This document shows positions 53,401-64,000 of a stretch of DNA of 64,000 nucleotides, one piece after another. The notes under the pieces are model-generated. The model saw only the letters and a program-made list of their open reading frames with translations. It did not search any database and was not told where the DNA came from. The DNA comes from Rhyacichthys aspro (lineage: Eukaryota > Chordata > Actinopteri > Gobiiformes > Rhyacichthyidae), in the NCBI GenBank assembly GCA_036850595.1, contig CM072160.1, positions 8,163,906-8,227,905 on the forward strand. Direction: 5' to 3'. The position numbers and the translations under genes were made by a program. Each line of letters starts with the position of its first letter. Within the stretch, counting starts at the first letter, position 1.

Positions 53401-56400
53401 ACAGATTATATTGTCTTTAGATTTATTATGTATTTTTTAAACGATTGGTGATAAAGAATGAATACTACAAAAAAGATATTTTTCTTCAAAAAAGAAAAAG
53501 ACTGCAATTGCCAGGAGGCATTTTAACAAAACAGTCCACTTTAAAATGATTATCAGCACTTCAATGAATTGTCTAACTGCTTTTAAAGGTGTTAGAGTTT
53601 GTAGAGACACCAGCTCTCCCTGTGGACAAGCCTGACAGGACTTCCTCATCGTCAGGTGGTAACAGCTGGATCATTTAAATGGCTGTTCACTTCAATGAAC
53701 AGGATTTTTCTTGATAAAGGTGTAAGATTTTTCTTATTGAATATGCCTAGTTATTTTGGATCTCATACATTTTGAGAATAGGTCTAGTCTGAATGCCTGC
53801 CAAACTATGCAAAAAGATGCCATAGACATAGTTTACCATTTGCAATAAAATGTCTATCTGATCTTATTAAAGAAATAGGTCATGTGTTTATGTTAGCCAT
53901 GAAGAAGACAAAGCCTACTCCAAGTGTCTCTCATATCCAGGCCACTGCACATTGTTTAGCAGACTACAAACCATAAGGATGAATCATGCAGACAGCCTTT
54001 CAAACTATCTTCAATCAGCACTACACTGAGAAAATTGTTACTTTGTTGGATTCAGTCCCAGATTACCAAAAACTACATTTCTACACCGAACCACAAAACC
54101 ATTGTTTTACAAATAGCAAAAACATAAGCAGTAAACTTGATAAAAGGACTACTATGTAATTTTCCCCAAAGGGGGTAATTGAGAATCTGGCAGGGTGCTC
54201 TAATGTGCATAAATACATGCAATACTGTCTCTAATCCAGGGCTTGTAATCATATGCTAAATGATCCTGGTTTAGCCAACACTGAACTGGTTCTTCAGGGG
54301 ATTTACCCTATGTGCTGTGATGAGGAGAGAAGGGGTAAAAAAGAGAGACAGATGCGGGACCTGTCTGAACAACACTCACTGTGGTAGGAGCGGAATAAAT
54401 TTCTTAGAAGATGGTACTTTGTAGTGTAATCCCCAGCCTCGGATAATGGAGCATCGTAATCTGAAAGATAATGTGCTATCAGAACTGCCGGCTCAGGACT
54501 CAGAAAAAGGTAGGGCAGCCTCTTGCCATGGAAAATGCTTTCACGGCACACACCTATCACACATCTTGAGACAGCAGTGGACCGAGACACATTCAGGTTA
54601 TCTTGACACAAAATGTAGCCTTTTAAAGCAAAGAGGCAAAAAAGCATACAGAGAGTGCTGAAGGTCAGAGGTGGCCTTCCCTACTGCTGAGCACCTTTCA
54701 AAAGTCTCATCTTTTTTTAAAGAAAGTCTTTACAATGTTAAGTACCTTCGTGGAATATATAAAACCCATTGTACCATATTTCATTTCTTAGCATTTTGTA
54801 GTAATAATTTGATTTGCAGAGCAGATCAAATTATCAATCAAAGGAGCTGAAGGTCAGAGGCTCCTCAGTGCCATGTATAGATATATCATATAATGTATGT
54901 AAAATGTATAACGTTGTAAAAGTGTTTTAACATTTCATAATCACATCATTATTACACTTTTTTCTCTCTTGTAAAAATGAGCGCTAAACGTCATAGGTTT
55001 CTACAGGTGCCCAATGTGGACAAACTGAGCAGTGCAGGAGAAGCACACTCATGTTGCTTTTAGAGCACACATTCTTGCATAAGAATTTAGGACATTTATA
55101 CATATGAGCAATTTCCACTGTTACTAGAAGATTGAAGTTTCATCAATGTGTAATAAATGTAATTAAACCTACCATAACTTGTGACCATAGGTTTAGGTGA
55201 TGGTATCCCAACAGCAAATGCCCCGCTCATGAAGCCAAAATTTGTCCCTCCATGAAACATGTAGAGATTGATTGACATGTCCATTTTTAGTATTTCTGTG
55301 ACCACAGCGATCATTTCTGTCAAAAGGTAACACACAAATTCAAGTCACTATAATTTCATATTTGTCAGATTAGTTTCAAAAGTATTATTGTTGTATTATA
55401 CTGAAATGGCTAAACACAAATGTGTTTCCAATAAGTAGTGGTAAATGGGGCCAGTTACATCTATGGTGAGGCTTTTACGGTCACTAACTGTGACCAACTG
55501 CAGTGCGTGCTGCAGTCTGCAAACCACTGAACTGTCAAAAATGTTAACCCACCCTGAATATTGCAGTGTTCACTTTATAGCTGAGACTCGATGTATGGTA
55601 AAAGGTGTTTTGGATCCCTTTTTATTGTTTCTCTTCAAATTATTTATAATAAAAGTGATTGCTATTATTTTTTTCTAAAACATGGCTGGCAAGGAAATAA
55701 TATTAACAAAGGCTTGTAGTGCAAATAATCCTCACCATTTTAACAATAAATAAATACATAAAAGTACTGAACACATTTATATTATATAGCAAATGCATGT
55801 TGCTGATATTGTTAATCGCATATGTAATAGAATTAGATGTCACAACTAGTAAGAAAATGTCTTTGTCCATATAATGTGGAGAAAATGAACACAAACAATT
55901 TTGTGACACTGTATACACAGCATTGCACCATATCGCCAGAAACAAGTGAGTTTGTTCTTATCTAGCATTTCCCCCATTCACTAAGATGTTATTTTCATTG
56001 CAAATGCAGATGTAGTTCCTGTTTTACTCTTGGAGATTCTACCTTGGCTTGTAGCACCTGTCATACCCTTGTTTTCATTAAGACAGAATCATTGATCCTG
56101 CTTACCCTCTGCTGGGTATACATGATGAAGGTCTCCCCATAGATCAAACCAGCCAGACCAGTACTCCATCACCATCTTAGGCCTCTGAGGCTAGAACAAG
56201 AAATAAATATTTTTTTTATCATGTAGCTATGAGCAGAGACCCAGGGAAGAAGAGGCAACAGGCAACAGTAGACTAGACTTACTTGTATTTCATCCAGATA
56301 CATGATATCTTTTTGGTTCAGTTTCTGAAAGTTAATTGTTTCCAGTGCTTTAGAAAAGAAAGTTATGTAAAAATTGAAGAAAATTAGTTAAAATACATGG

Positions 56401-58863
56401 TGTAATTTCTGTAGACAGAATAGTTCAAATTCACAAACACTAATGTTGCATTTTTGCGGGGAAATTAATTACAAGAACAAGAACAATAACACAACACTAA
56501 AAAACACACAAAGAAAGGAACATACAACTAATCTTAGTATTTGATAGTGTACAGGAACAACACTGAGCTCATATTAACGTGCACATTGTGGGCAATTCTT
56601 ATCTGACAGCCTGTCTGACAGTACCCCCTTTGACTCCTCCAAGCTTTAGTCCTGCTGAGTTGTCAGAAGTCAACAGCAGCTCTGTGATGCCTCTTGACAA
56701 CAATGCCTTGAAAAAAACAAAAAACAAACAACATAAAGAAATGCAAATGAGTAATCAATACTTTTGACCAACTAATGTAGTTGTCTGTTACCTCTTTTAT
56801 GAAAGCCATGTATTCTGTATCTTTAGCATAGGAACCATATTCATTCTCCACTTGAACACCAATAATTGGGCCACCAGTGGAGTACTGTGCATAATTAGCC
56901 AGGGAACAGGGATAAAAGATATAAGTTTGAAAATTCTGACCTTCAATAAAGCAGAAAAAAAAATCTTGTTTGTAAACTCTAACACTGGTTGTGATAGTCT
57001 AGTTACTAGTTTGCATTAACACAGATATCCATATTCTTTTTTCTTTATCTAAATGAGATTATCTCTACATGCATTACTAGTTTAAAAGGGAGATGTGCAT
57101 GCATTTGTCTTTTAGGTTTGCATCTATTTTGCAACCCATTCTGAACACAAACTAGGATAGAATTGCATTTTAACAAACCTACCTGATGCAGAACAACTCT
57201 TTTAATAAGTTGATCAAAGAAGGAGCTGACCGCATTAGTAAATCCTGGGTAAGTTGTTCTGAGTTTCATGTTTTTATCTCGCAGTAACCAACTAAAAAAT
57301 AAAAGTAAGATGCTTTGGGTAAAGTTGTTTTATGAAACCCTGAGGATTTATATACAACATATATCAAAACAGTAGGACAATTAATTACTTAGGGCAATGC
57401 TTGAATCTAGTATTATTATTATACATTCTATAAATTACTTATGCTTCATAATTAAAGGTATGTCATTTAAGGGAAACTAAGTTCAGTCTTCCACCTTGGG
57501 AGCCCTCCTAAATCCCATTCAGCACAGATGTAGGGCCCTGGTCGCAGAATCACCCAAAGGCCTAAGCTGGCTGCAAGATGAAGGTATGCTCTACAAGAAA
57601 AGCACAACATTTGTTATTTTTTCTCAGGGTAATATACTACATTTAAAGAAACCATGAAAACATACAACTATTTTCTCTCTATGTTTATTACCTACAATTA
57701 GGCGCATATAACATACAGACATAATATACTGCTCTACATATACACTATAGGATACTGGATAGTGTATCAGATGGATCATATTAATACATTTAAGAGTGTG
57801 CTGCACGTTATAACCAGCAATATACAGTAGGCTACTTCAAAGGAATTGTGGTGAGGTGGTTGGCAAAAGAAGAGCACTTTTGCAGGGCAACAGCGCCACC
57901 CTCAGGATCCATGCTGAAAGACTAAATGAGAGCCAAATGAAATTTTCACTTACTCTAAATCCAGCTGATCCTTAAAGTTAAAAACGCCACGCTCGGGTTC
58001 ATGTAGGTTCCATGGCACATATCTATAAAAACATATAGAATGCTATATTATATCCTTTTGCTAAATCTGTTGGATGTAATATACAATTTTTTAAGGCTAT
58101 TACATTTAAACTGCCTTGAACTTCATTTGACTCTTACGTTGTGAGTGTATTGATGCCACAGGCTTTCATCTTCAGCAGCCGGTCCTCCCAGTAGGCTCTG
58201 GGCACACGGAAATAGTGGATGGATCCTCCCAAGATGCGGAAAGGCTTTCCTTCCAAAGTGAATTGAGATGTGTTGGCTTTCAGACCCTCAATTCGACTCA
58301 TTCTTCTTAATGACTGATTTTTACTTAAGAGGGGGAAAAAAATGTTTAAAACTTCACAGATAAGAACACATTGATGAAAGCTTCATGAGTTCAGCTGAAA
58401 GTTTAAATCTCTTTGAGCAAATAGCCTACAGTGTCGAGGGTGTGCACACTGGGGTGTTGTAACACACATTAGATAAGATGAGGCTATATGTCTATGGCCC
58501 ATTTTATTTATCATGCATAGAATAATGACCTTTAATCTTTATTACAGAATGACATTTCACATTCACATACACTACACAATCATAATAGTAAGTCTGTATT
58601 AGTGAAGATGTTCATTATTCGTGAATAAAAAAGCAAAAGGAAGAGTAAAAAAAAGAAAAAAATGAAGAAAAAGAACTGCAGCAGCCTTATCTGTTATCTC
58701 AAGTTCTATCAGTTTTACACACAACTTGTGTTGAACAGTGAGTTGAATCAGAGCTGCCTTACCTTGAACGGTGATAAAGTATTATTGCACAGACAGCCAA
58801 GCAGAGCAGCAGAAAATACCTTTGCTTCAGTGACAGACGAACGCAGCATATTGAACTTTCCAT
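50489..58863 (-). CDS. glb1l2: Beta-galactosidase-1-like protein 2/3 (GH35), one exon block not found
   Basis: Predicted GH35 exo-beta-galactosidase, secretory-route type II protein. Exons in transcript order: 58863-58763, 58323-58138, 58022-57954, 57590-57495, 57291-57183, 56884-56792, 56706-56625, 56347-56283, 56190-56106, 55316-55173, 54460-54380, 53375-53269, then 52765-52707, 52497-52426, 52164-52086, 51956-51869, 51540-51426, 51243-51127, 50572-50489. The first exon starts MESSICC and encodes a signal anchor ([15 protein letters not shown], residues 16-30). [10 protein letters not shown], the acid/base Glu202 (QVENEYGSY) and nucleophile Glu276 (MVMEYWSGW) are present. Exon 12 ends in phase 0 but the next exon needs one prior base. 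The 29 codons the paralogue has here (NMENLPVN region) are missing. Adding 88 nt to the 1832 found gives 640 codons, matching the family. The gene may be broken, or the exon lost from the assembly. The glb1l2 name rests on synteny beside b3gat1; glb1l3 is possible. Confidence 0.88.
54142..54167 (+). repeat. Copy 3 (diverged) of the recurrent repeat-end motif
   Basis: AAAAGGACTACTATGTAATT then TTCCCC resembles the copies at 3890 and 26827. It lies in an intron of the minus-strand GLB1L-type gene. Confidence 0.3.
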
Positions 58864-59879
58864 TGGCTAAAGCAACTTTTTTTCATGCAGCTACCTTTCG
58901 TTCATCGCTTTACAAACCCTACTGCTGTCATTAACTCTTCTGCAAAATATGGGCCAAATAAGCTTCACAAAACCTGTCATGCAACATACGACGCTGTATT
59001 ACTCCGCTGTGGGAACGACATTACGACAACGTGTTGGAACAGCGGACTAACGCCAATGCAATGCCATGGTGCAGTGATAGGAAACTTCCGGGTTCAGTGC
59101 TTCAAATAATGCTTTTGTAATTATTGCTAGCATGAGGCTAAATAGACATAGCCAACTAAAAATGAGTGAAGCTACTTGTGTATGAGCTCGACGCTAGTAG
59201 GAGGCTGCACCGTCAAAACAAACAAACCCCTTGCTGTTAGTAAGGGACCGTCTTAAAACACAAACCTGAATGAAACGAAGAGTAGAATAGGTTACCTACT
59301 GTTGGGAATAAGAATAAAAGGAGCACTTTTGCTCATAATTATTGCATATGTCTATAGCATTGCTACCATGGTAGGAAAATCTTTGTGGCATGTTTGTTTT
59401 TTTCTCTCTCTTTCTCAAATTCACATTCAGACTCTGCCCACAACTGCCTGGCATTTTTTTTTGCAGATTTACACCATCCCAATTTGACTTCACTTTGAGA
59501 TAGTCCTACTATTGAATCATCATAAGTCTGTATTCTGTAATATATCAACATTTTTATATTAGGAAGCTTGTTTTCATCCCTGTCAGGACCCCAGTTTTGA
59601 GTCATTGTTACAGAAAGACAGCGAGACAAAGAACTATTATAGCTTCTCTTTAACACAACAATAGTTTCCCTTATTCAGAGAGATTGTGGCCTCCCGGCAC
59701 CACGCTCTGTTAATGTGTTTTCAGACAAGCTCACATAGATCACAGATTCACAATTCAGTAATATTTGGATTTTATTTAGGCTACCTTACACTGATGTTGG
59801 ATTTTTAGGTAAGTCTCTGCTTTAGTAGACAGTGATGGCCCTTTAAACAAACAAGCTGCTTTTGTATTTTATTTTCCAG
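58864..59879. promoter_or_regulatory. Shared 5' region of two head-to-head GLB1L-type genes
   Basis: The start codons of the two divergent genes are about 1.0 kb apart. The part at 58985-59220 is richer in CpG (ACGACGCTG, GAACGACATTACGACAACG, GCTCGACGCTAG) than the rest of the window. It contains an ETS/GABP-type core, ACTTCCGGG, at 59084-59092, a motif frequent in bidirectional promoters. A GCCAATGG sequence on the minus strand overlaps the minus gene's ATG. A donor-like site (GCTGTTA|GTAAGG, intron from 59240) may end a non-coding first exon of the plus gene. At 59302-59370 an open frame encodes a very hydrophobic stretch (GALLLIIIAYVYSIATM) with no ATG before it. Confidence 0.45.
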
Positions 59880-59898
59880 AACCAGTATAGTTCTGAAA

Positions 59899-62800
59899 AT
59901 GAGACATGTGGAAGGTCTGAAGGACAGCTCTTCTCAGTTTACTCTTAATGGGGAGCCTTTTCGCATCTTGGGAGGATCTATCCACTACTTCCGTGTGCCC
60001 AGGGAGTATTGGCAGGACAGACTGTTGAAGATGAAATCCTGTGGCATCAATACTCTCACAACGTACTAAAAATCATGTGTTGTTCAAATGTTTTAAATAG
60101 GGACCAAAACACATGGAGTAGCATTTACTTGACAGCTTTCACACTTGTTTTCAGATATGTCCCATGGAACCTGCATGAGCCTGAGAGGGGAACATTTAAC
60201 TTTGAGGATCAGCTGGATCTTAGGTAACTGTTTTCTTCTTCTTCATCTACTCTCCACAGACTTGTTGTAGCCAGGTTTTGTCATTTTCAGGGCCTATGTA
60301 AGTTTAGCTGCAGAAGTGGGTCTCTGGGTGATCCTGCGGCCTGGACCTTACATTTGTGCAGAATGGGACCTGGGCGGGCTGCCAAGGTAAAGCCTCTTAG
60401 ATTTCTAATAAGACATTAGAAAATATTACCATTTGTCTATTGTTCCAGCTGGTTGTTACAAGACAGAAACATGCAGTTACGAACAACTTACTCTGGCTTT
60501 GTGGACGCTGTCAACCACTACTTTGACAAGCTTGTGCCAGTTATTAAACCTTTGCTAGTAAGTAAATGCAGCCGATATTTATAAGTCATGCAAGTGAAAA
60601 CTCAGCTGAGCCTACACATATTTTATTTTTTTAATTTTATTTTATTTTTTTCAGTTTAAAGAGGGAGGCCCAGTTATTGCACTCCAGGTTGAGAATGAGT
60701 ATGGATCATATGCCAAAGATCAGGAGTACATGACATTTATAAAAACTGTGAGTAAGCATGAGAGTTAATCCTACAACACTGAATTGTGCTTTATATATAA
60801 CAAATTTCCATTTAATGTAGTGTCTTCAGTGCAGAGGCATTGATGAGCTGCTGCTGACTTCAGACAACTGGGAAGGCCTGAGATATGGAGGGATAGAAGG
60901 AGGTAATTAAGACATAGGAGTTGTGCTCAAAATTCACTGAAGACATCACAATAAAGTGTATTTACTTTTGCCTTGTGATAATCAATTAAATTTAGGCTTT
61001 AATATTGCAGTTTTGAAAACTATAAACCTTCAGAGAATATCATTTGGAGCAATCCAGAACTTAGCCAACATTCAGGTATGGGCATTGTGGTTTGAATCTT
61101 CTGTCATTTCTGCTTTGCATTACTAAAATGCATGTTGCGTTATAGCCACATAAACCACTGATGGTGATGGAGTATTGGTCTGGGTGGTTTGATGTGTGGG
61201 GAGAGCATCATCATGTGTTCCATGCAGACGGTATGAAAAAACATGGAGTCAGCTGAACTGCTTAGATTTTAATTACCTGTATTTCATTTCTTTTGCAATG
61301 AATTATGTGGGATTATAGTGTGTACCTTTACAAACAGATATGTTGGTGTAACTGCTGCATTCACTTTCAATTAGACATGCTAAATGTGGTGTCAGAGATC
61401 CTAGAGAGAGGTGTCTCCATAAATCTGTACATGTTTCATGGTGGAACAAGCTTTGGCTTCATGAATGGAGCTATGGACTTAGGCACCTACAAACCACAAG
61501 TCACCAGTTACGGTTAGTAGCAAACAACTTTTAGCTTTGCAAGCCTATGAATCAATGAGCTTTTAAAATTGCCATAAGTCACACAAATTCATAAATAAGA
61601 TATAGCTCTACACCATACCAGCATATTATCTTATTTGACTTTACTGCAGACTATGATGCCCCCCTGTCAGAGTCTGGGGACTGCACTTACAAGTATCACA
61701 TCTTGAGAAATTTATTCAGCCAGTACCACTGTAAGGTATTTTAAGAATCTCTTTTATTTATTCTGAAAACATGTACATCCTCATGATCAGTAGTGGATAT
61801 TGTAATTTTTGAGTGGTTATTTTAGCTGAGCCTCTTCCTGAAGTGCCCCTCCCTCAGCAAAGGAGAATGTACAACCCTGTTGTCATTGAACAGCACCTGT
61901 CACTGTGGGACAGTCTGCACCTCACTGACAAGGTAACATCTCAGGTTTAGTTTAAAAATGCATGCAGTAAATGTTTTAGCCCTGTTTTAGGAGTTCAGGT
62001 GACAGAAACTGCAATGTTGTTATGAGAACAGCGCTCTTTTTTATTTCTGTACAATTATCTAGATTAGCAGCATGATGCTGCATATATTAGGTTACTTAAG
62101 GTAGCAAAAAGCTTTAACAATACTACACTGAACTCTTGTATGATTCACACATGATTTTGTTTAGTTTTATTAAAAGTATGATAGTCATTGATTACTTGTT
62201 TGTTTATCCAGCCACACAAATCAGAGTTACCAGTGAACATGGAGAATCTTCCTGTCAACAATAACCATGGTCAGTCATATGGTTACACCTTGTATGAAAC
62301 CACTATTACCTGCGGAGGAACACTTAACTCCAGGAACAACATCAGAGATAGGGCTCTGGTGAGGAAATTCTTTCAGACTCACATTTAAGCATATGCAGAT
62401 CATGAATAATAATGTATTAGTAATAGGCAATACTACTTAATGATAGCCTAATGTCACTTGCATACATTGCAGTTTTTATGTTATTGTAGATGTATTTTGG
62501 GTCTCTAGGTGTTTGTGGATAGACAATGTGTTGGCACTTTGGACTACAAAAATCATGAGCTGGTACTCTCTGATGGACAGGTAATATATCTAATGTATAA
62601 GCCCGAGGCTTTAGACAAATCTGATTAGGCTAGTTTAGTTTTTTTAAGGCAGTGTTTTGTTTATTCAAATGACAAAGGGAGAAAGAACTCTGAGTTTACT
62701 CGTTGAGAACTGTGGACGAGTGAATTATGGGAAAGCACTAGATCAGCAGCGCAAAGGTACATTTTTTCCATTTAAACTACATAGTGAGGATGTGTAATTA

Positions 62801-63682
62801 TTTTACATTTTCAAAATACAAAGGCATATTTCCTACATGCAGAGAATGTATAATTCTTCTGCAAGCGTTAGTGTTACCCATTTGTGTTGTTGTTGCTGTG
62901 TATGTGTTTTTCTGGAAAAAATAATAAAATTCCAGGTATTGTGGGAGACATTTTGCTGAATCAGATTCCTCTGAGAGGATTTACTATCTTCTGCTTTGAA
63001 ATGAAGCCATTTTTTGTTGATAGGTAGGTTTTCTGAAATATTTTTCTCATCCTGCTTTAACCTTTAATATTTTACAGTAATCTTTTATCACATGCTTTGT
63101 GTTTTCAGATTGATGATTTCAGGTAAATGGAAACCTGGCTTTCATTGTGCCTCACCACCAGGGTTTTTTAGAGCAAAGTTATTTGTTGATGGTCCGCCAA
63201 GAGACACCTTCATCAGACTCCCTGTTAGTAGGCCTACTATTACCTTGTTTTAGTATATTAGTATTTACCACATTAGTGTTTGTCACTGTTTCATTGGTGT
63301 TTTCATTTTTAGGGCTGGACTAAAGGAGCTGTATTTGTCAATAACCACAACCTTGGACGTCATTGGTTCATTGGCCCTCAGCATTTTCTTTACCTCCCTG
63401 GACCCTGGCTCAAAAGTGGAGAGAATCAGGTTTAAGCCATATATTGTACATCTGTGATACATTATATGACAATATTATAACTATGTGGTTAAAACTAAGT
63501 GGTTAATTTTGATAATACATTTTTGAACAGAACAGTGCAATACATGCATTTTTTTTAATTTTCTTTTTCAGATCATAGTTTTTGAGGAGCAAAAAACAGA
63601 TGGCAAAATCGTGTTTGCTGAAAATCCAGAATATGAAAAGACAATTAATGTGTACAAACTTCCTTTCTGCACTCTGTTGTAA
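59899..63682 (+). CDS. Beta-galactosidase-1-like protein 2/3 (GH35), second copy
   Basis: Predicted GH35 exo-beta-galactosidase. Coding exons: 59899-60062 (exon from 59880), 60155-60223, 60291-60386, 60449-60557, 60655-60747, 60821-60902, 61011-61075, 61146-61230, 61375-61512, 61650-61730, 61826-61932, 62212-62358, 62509-62580, 62678-62756, 62936-63023, 63109-63223, 63313-63429, 63572-63682. They give 1818 nt in one open frame (605 residues). [10 protein letters not shown] opens the barrel. Acid/base Glu161 (QVENEYGSY) and nucleophile Glu235 (MVMEYWSGW) are present, as are FHGGTSFGF and the C-terminal NHNLGRHW. It keeps the VNMENLPVN block missing from the neighbour. ATG 59899 is the first in-frame start in its exon. 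The neighbour has a signal anchor upstream of this point, so an unseen 5' exon is likely. One donor (AC|GTACTA) and one acceptor (GACAAAG) are weak but frame-consistent. The GLB1L2 or GLB1L3 name cannot be chosen from sequence alone. Confidence 0.92.
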
Positions 63683-64000
63683 AAATAATTCACTAATTGC
63701 TGTAGTTCCAAGCATAGGCATGTATTGTAGTGACAGTGTAACCATTTACTCGCTGAAGATACATTGTCTGACATTTGAGCTCAAAGGGCAGGGGCTGAGG
63801 AGTACCACAATGGAACCTTCATGAAAAAATATCCAACATAATATGTGTGATGTATTGTATGATGGAGGAAACGTTTCAATTTAACATTAAATGTCAGTAA
63901 AGTTGCCAAATAGGGTTTACAGCACAAATGTTAAGTATTCAACAGCTTATATGCCTGCTCAAATTATGGGGCTATGGAGCAATAATGAACATTGAGTCTG
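63683..64000 (+). other. 3' UTR of the plus-strand GLB1L-type gene and right flank
   Basis: No coding sequence is recognisable. The first 200 bases are the likely 3' UTR, and the last hundred bases are AT-rich with no further feature. Confidence 0.5.
63886..63891 (+). terminator. Poly(A) signal candidate of the plus-strand GLB1L-type gene
   Basis: ATTAAA, the common variant signal, lies 204 bases after the stop codon (TTAACATTAAATGTCAG). No canonical AATAAA occurs between the stop and this point. Confidence 0.4.

Noticed and set aside
59302..59487. Hydrophobic frame as the certain first exon of the plus-strand GLB1L-type gene
   Set aside because: There is no ATG upstream in frame and no good phase-2 donor. 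Kept only as a question in the findings.
1..64000. CRISPR arrays, prokaryotic operons, viral genomes or tRNA genes
   Set aside because: No regularly spaced direct repeats and no intact tRNA cloverleaf were seen. The only tRNA-like boxes belong to the SINE. Gene structure is plainly that of a vertebrate.

Overview
This is vertebrate nuclear DNA, most likely from a ray-finned (teleost) fish. The genes are split into short exons with GT..AG introns, most of the window is non-coding and AT-rich, and the repeats are fish-type: a tRNA-derived SINE ending in a CAAATAAAGGCAAAA-like tail, a Tc1/mariner relic, a TTAA-flanked piggyBac-like MITE and a hAT-like relic. There is no bacterial operon structure and no CRISPR array. 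All exon models below were built by reading splice sites and reading frames by eye.

Layout. (1) About 1.5-40.3 kb holds no recognisable protein-coding exon. It contains a promoter-like, CpG-richer block near 1.56-2.0 kb and two segments bounded by good splice signals (25922-26117 and 38366-38526). I read these as candidate 5' untranslated exons of the next gene. (2) 40348-46858 (+) is a complete four-exon b3gat1 coding sequence (galactosylgalactosylxylosylprotein 3-beta-glucuronosyltransferase 1, GlcAT-P, the HNK-1 epitope enzyme), 335 residues. (3) 46.9-50.4 kb is the convergent 3' interval, probably mostly long b3gat1 3' UTR. (4) 50489-58863 (-) is a GH35 beta-galactosidase-1-like gene (GLB1L2/GLB1L3 family) with a type II signal anchor and both catalytic glutamates. 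One block of about 88 nt that the reading frame needs cannot be found. (5) 59899-63682 (+) is a second, complete GH35 beta-galactosidase-1-like gene, head-to-head with the first. Fourteen of its exons match the first copy in length to the base.

How the genes relate. From memory, human 11q25 has B3GAT1 next to, and convergent with, GLB1L2, with GLB1L3 beyond, so the block is conserved synteny. In this fish the two GLB1L-type genes point away from each other across a shared intergenic interval of about 1 kb that may act as a bidirectional promoter. All three products are predicted carbohydrate-active enzymes. b3gat1 builds a glycan cap in the Golgi, and the GH35 proteins are predicted exo-beta-galactosidases of the secretory or lysosomal route. 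No pathway link between them is shown by the sequence.

The observations most worth a second look are the missing exon in the minus-strand GLB1L copy, the unresolved N-terminus of the plus-strand copy, a MITE with three copies of a perfect CCGTCA-N3-TGACGG palindrome and an RFX X-box, and a possible alternative last exon for b3gat1.
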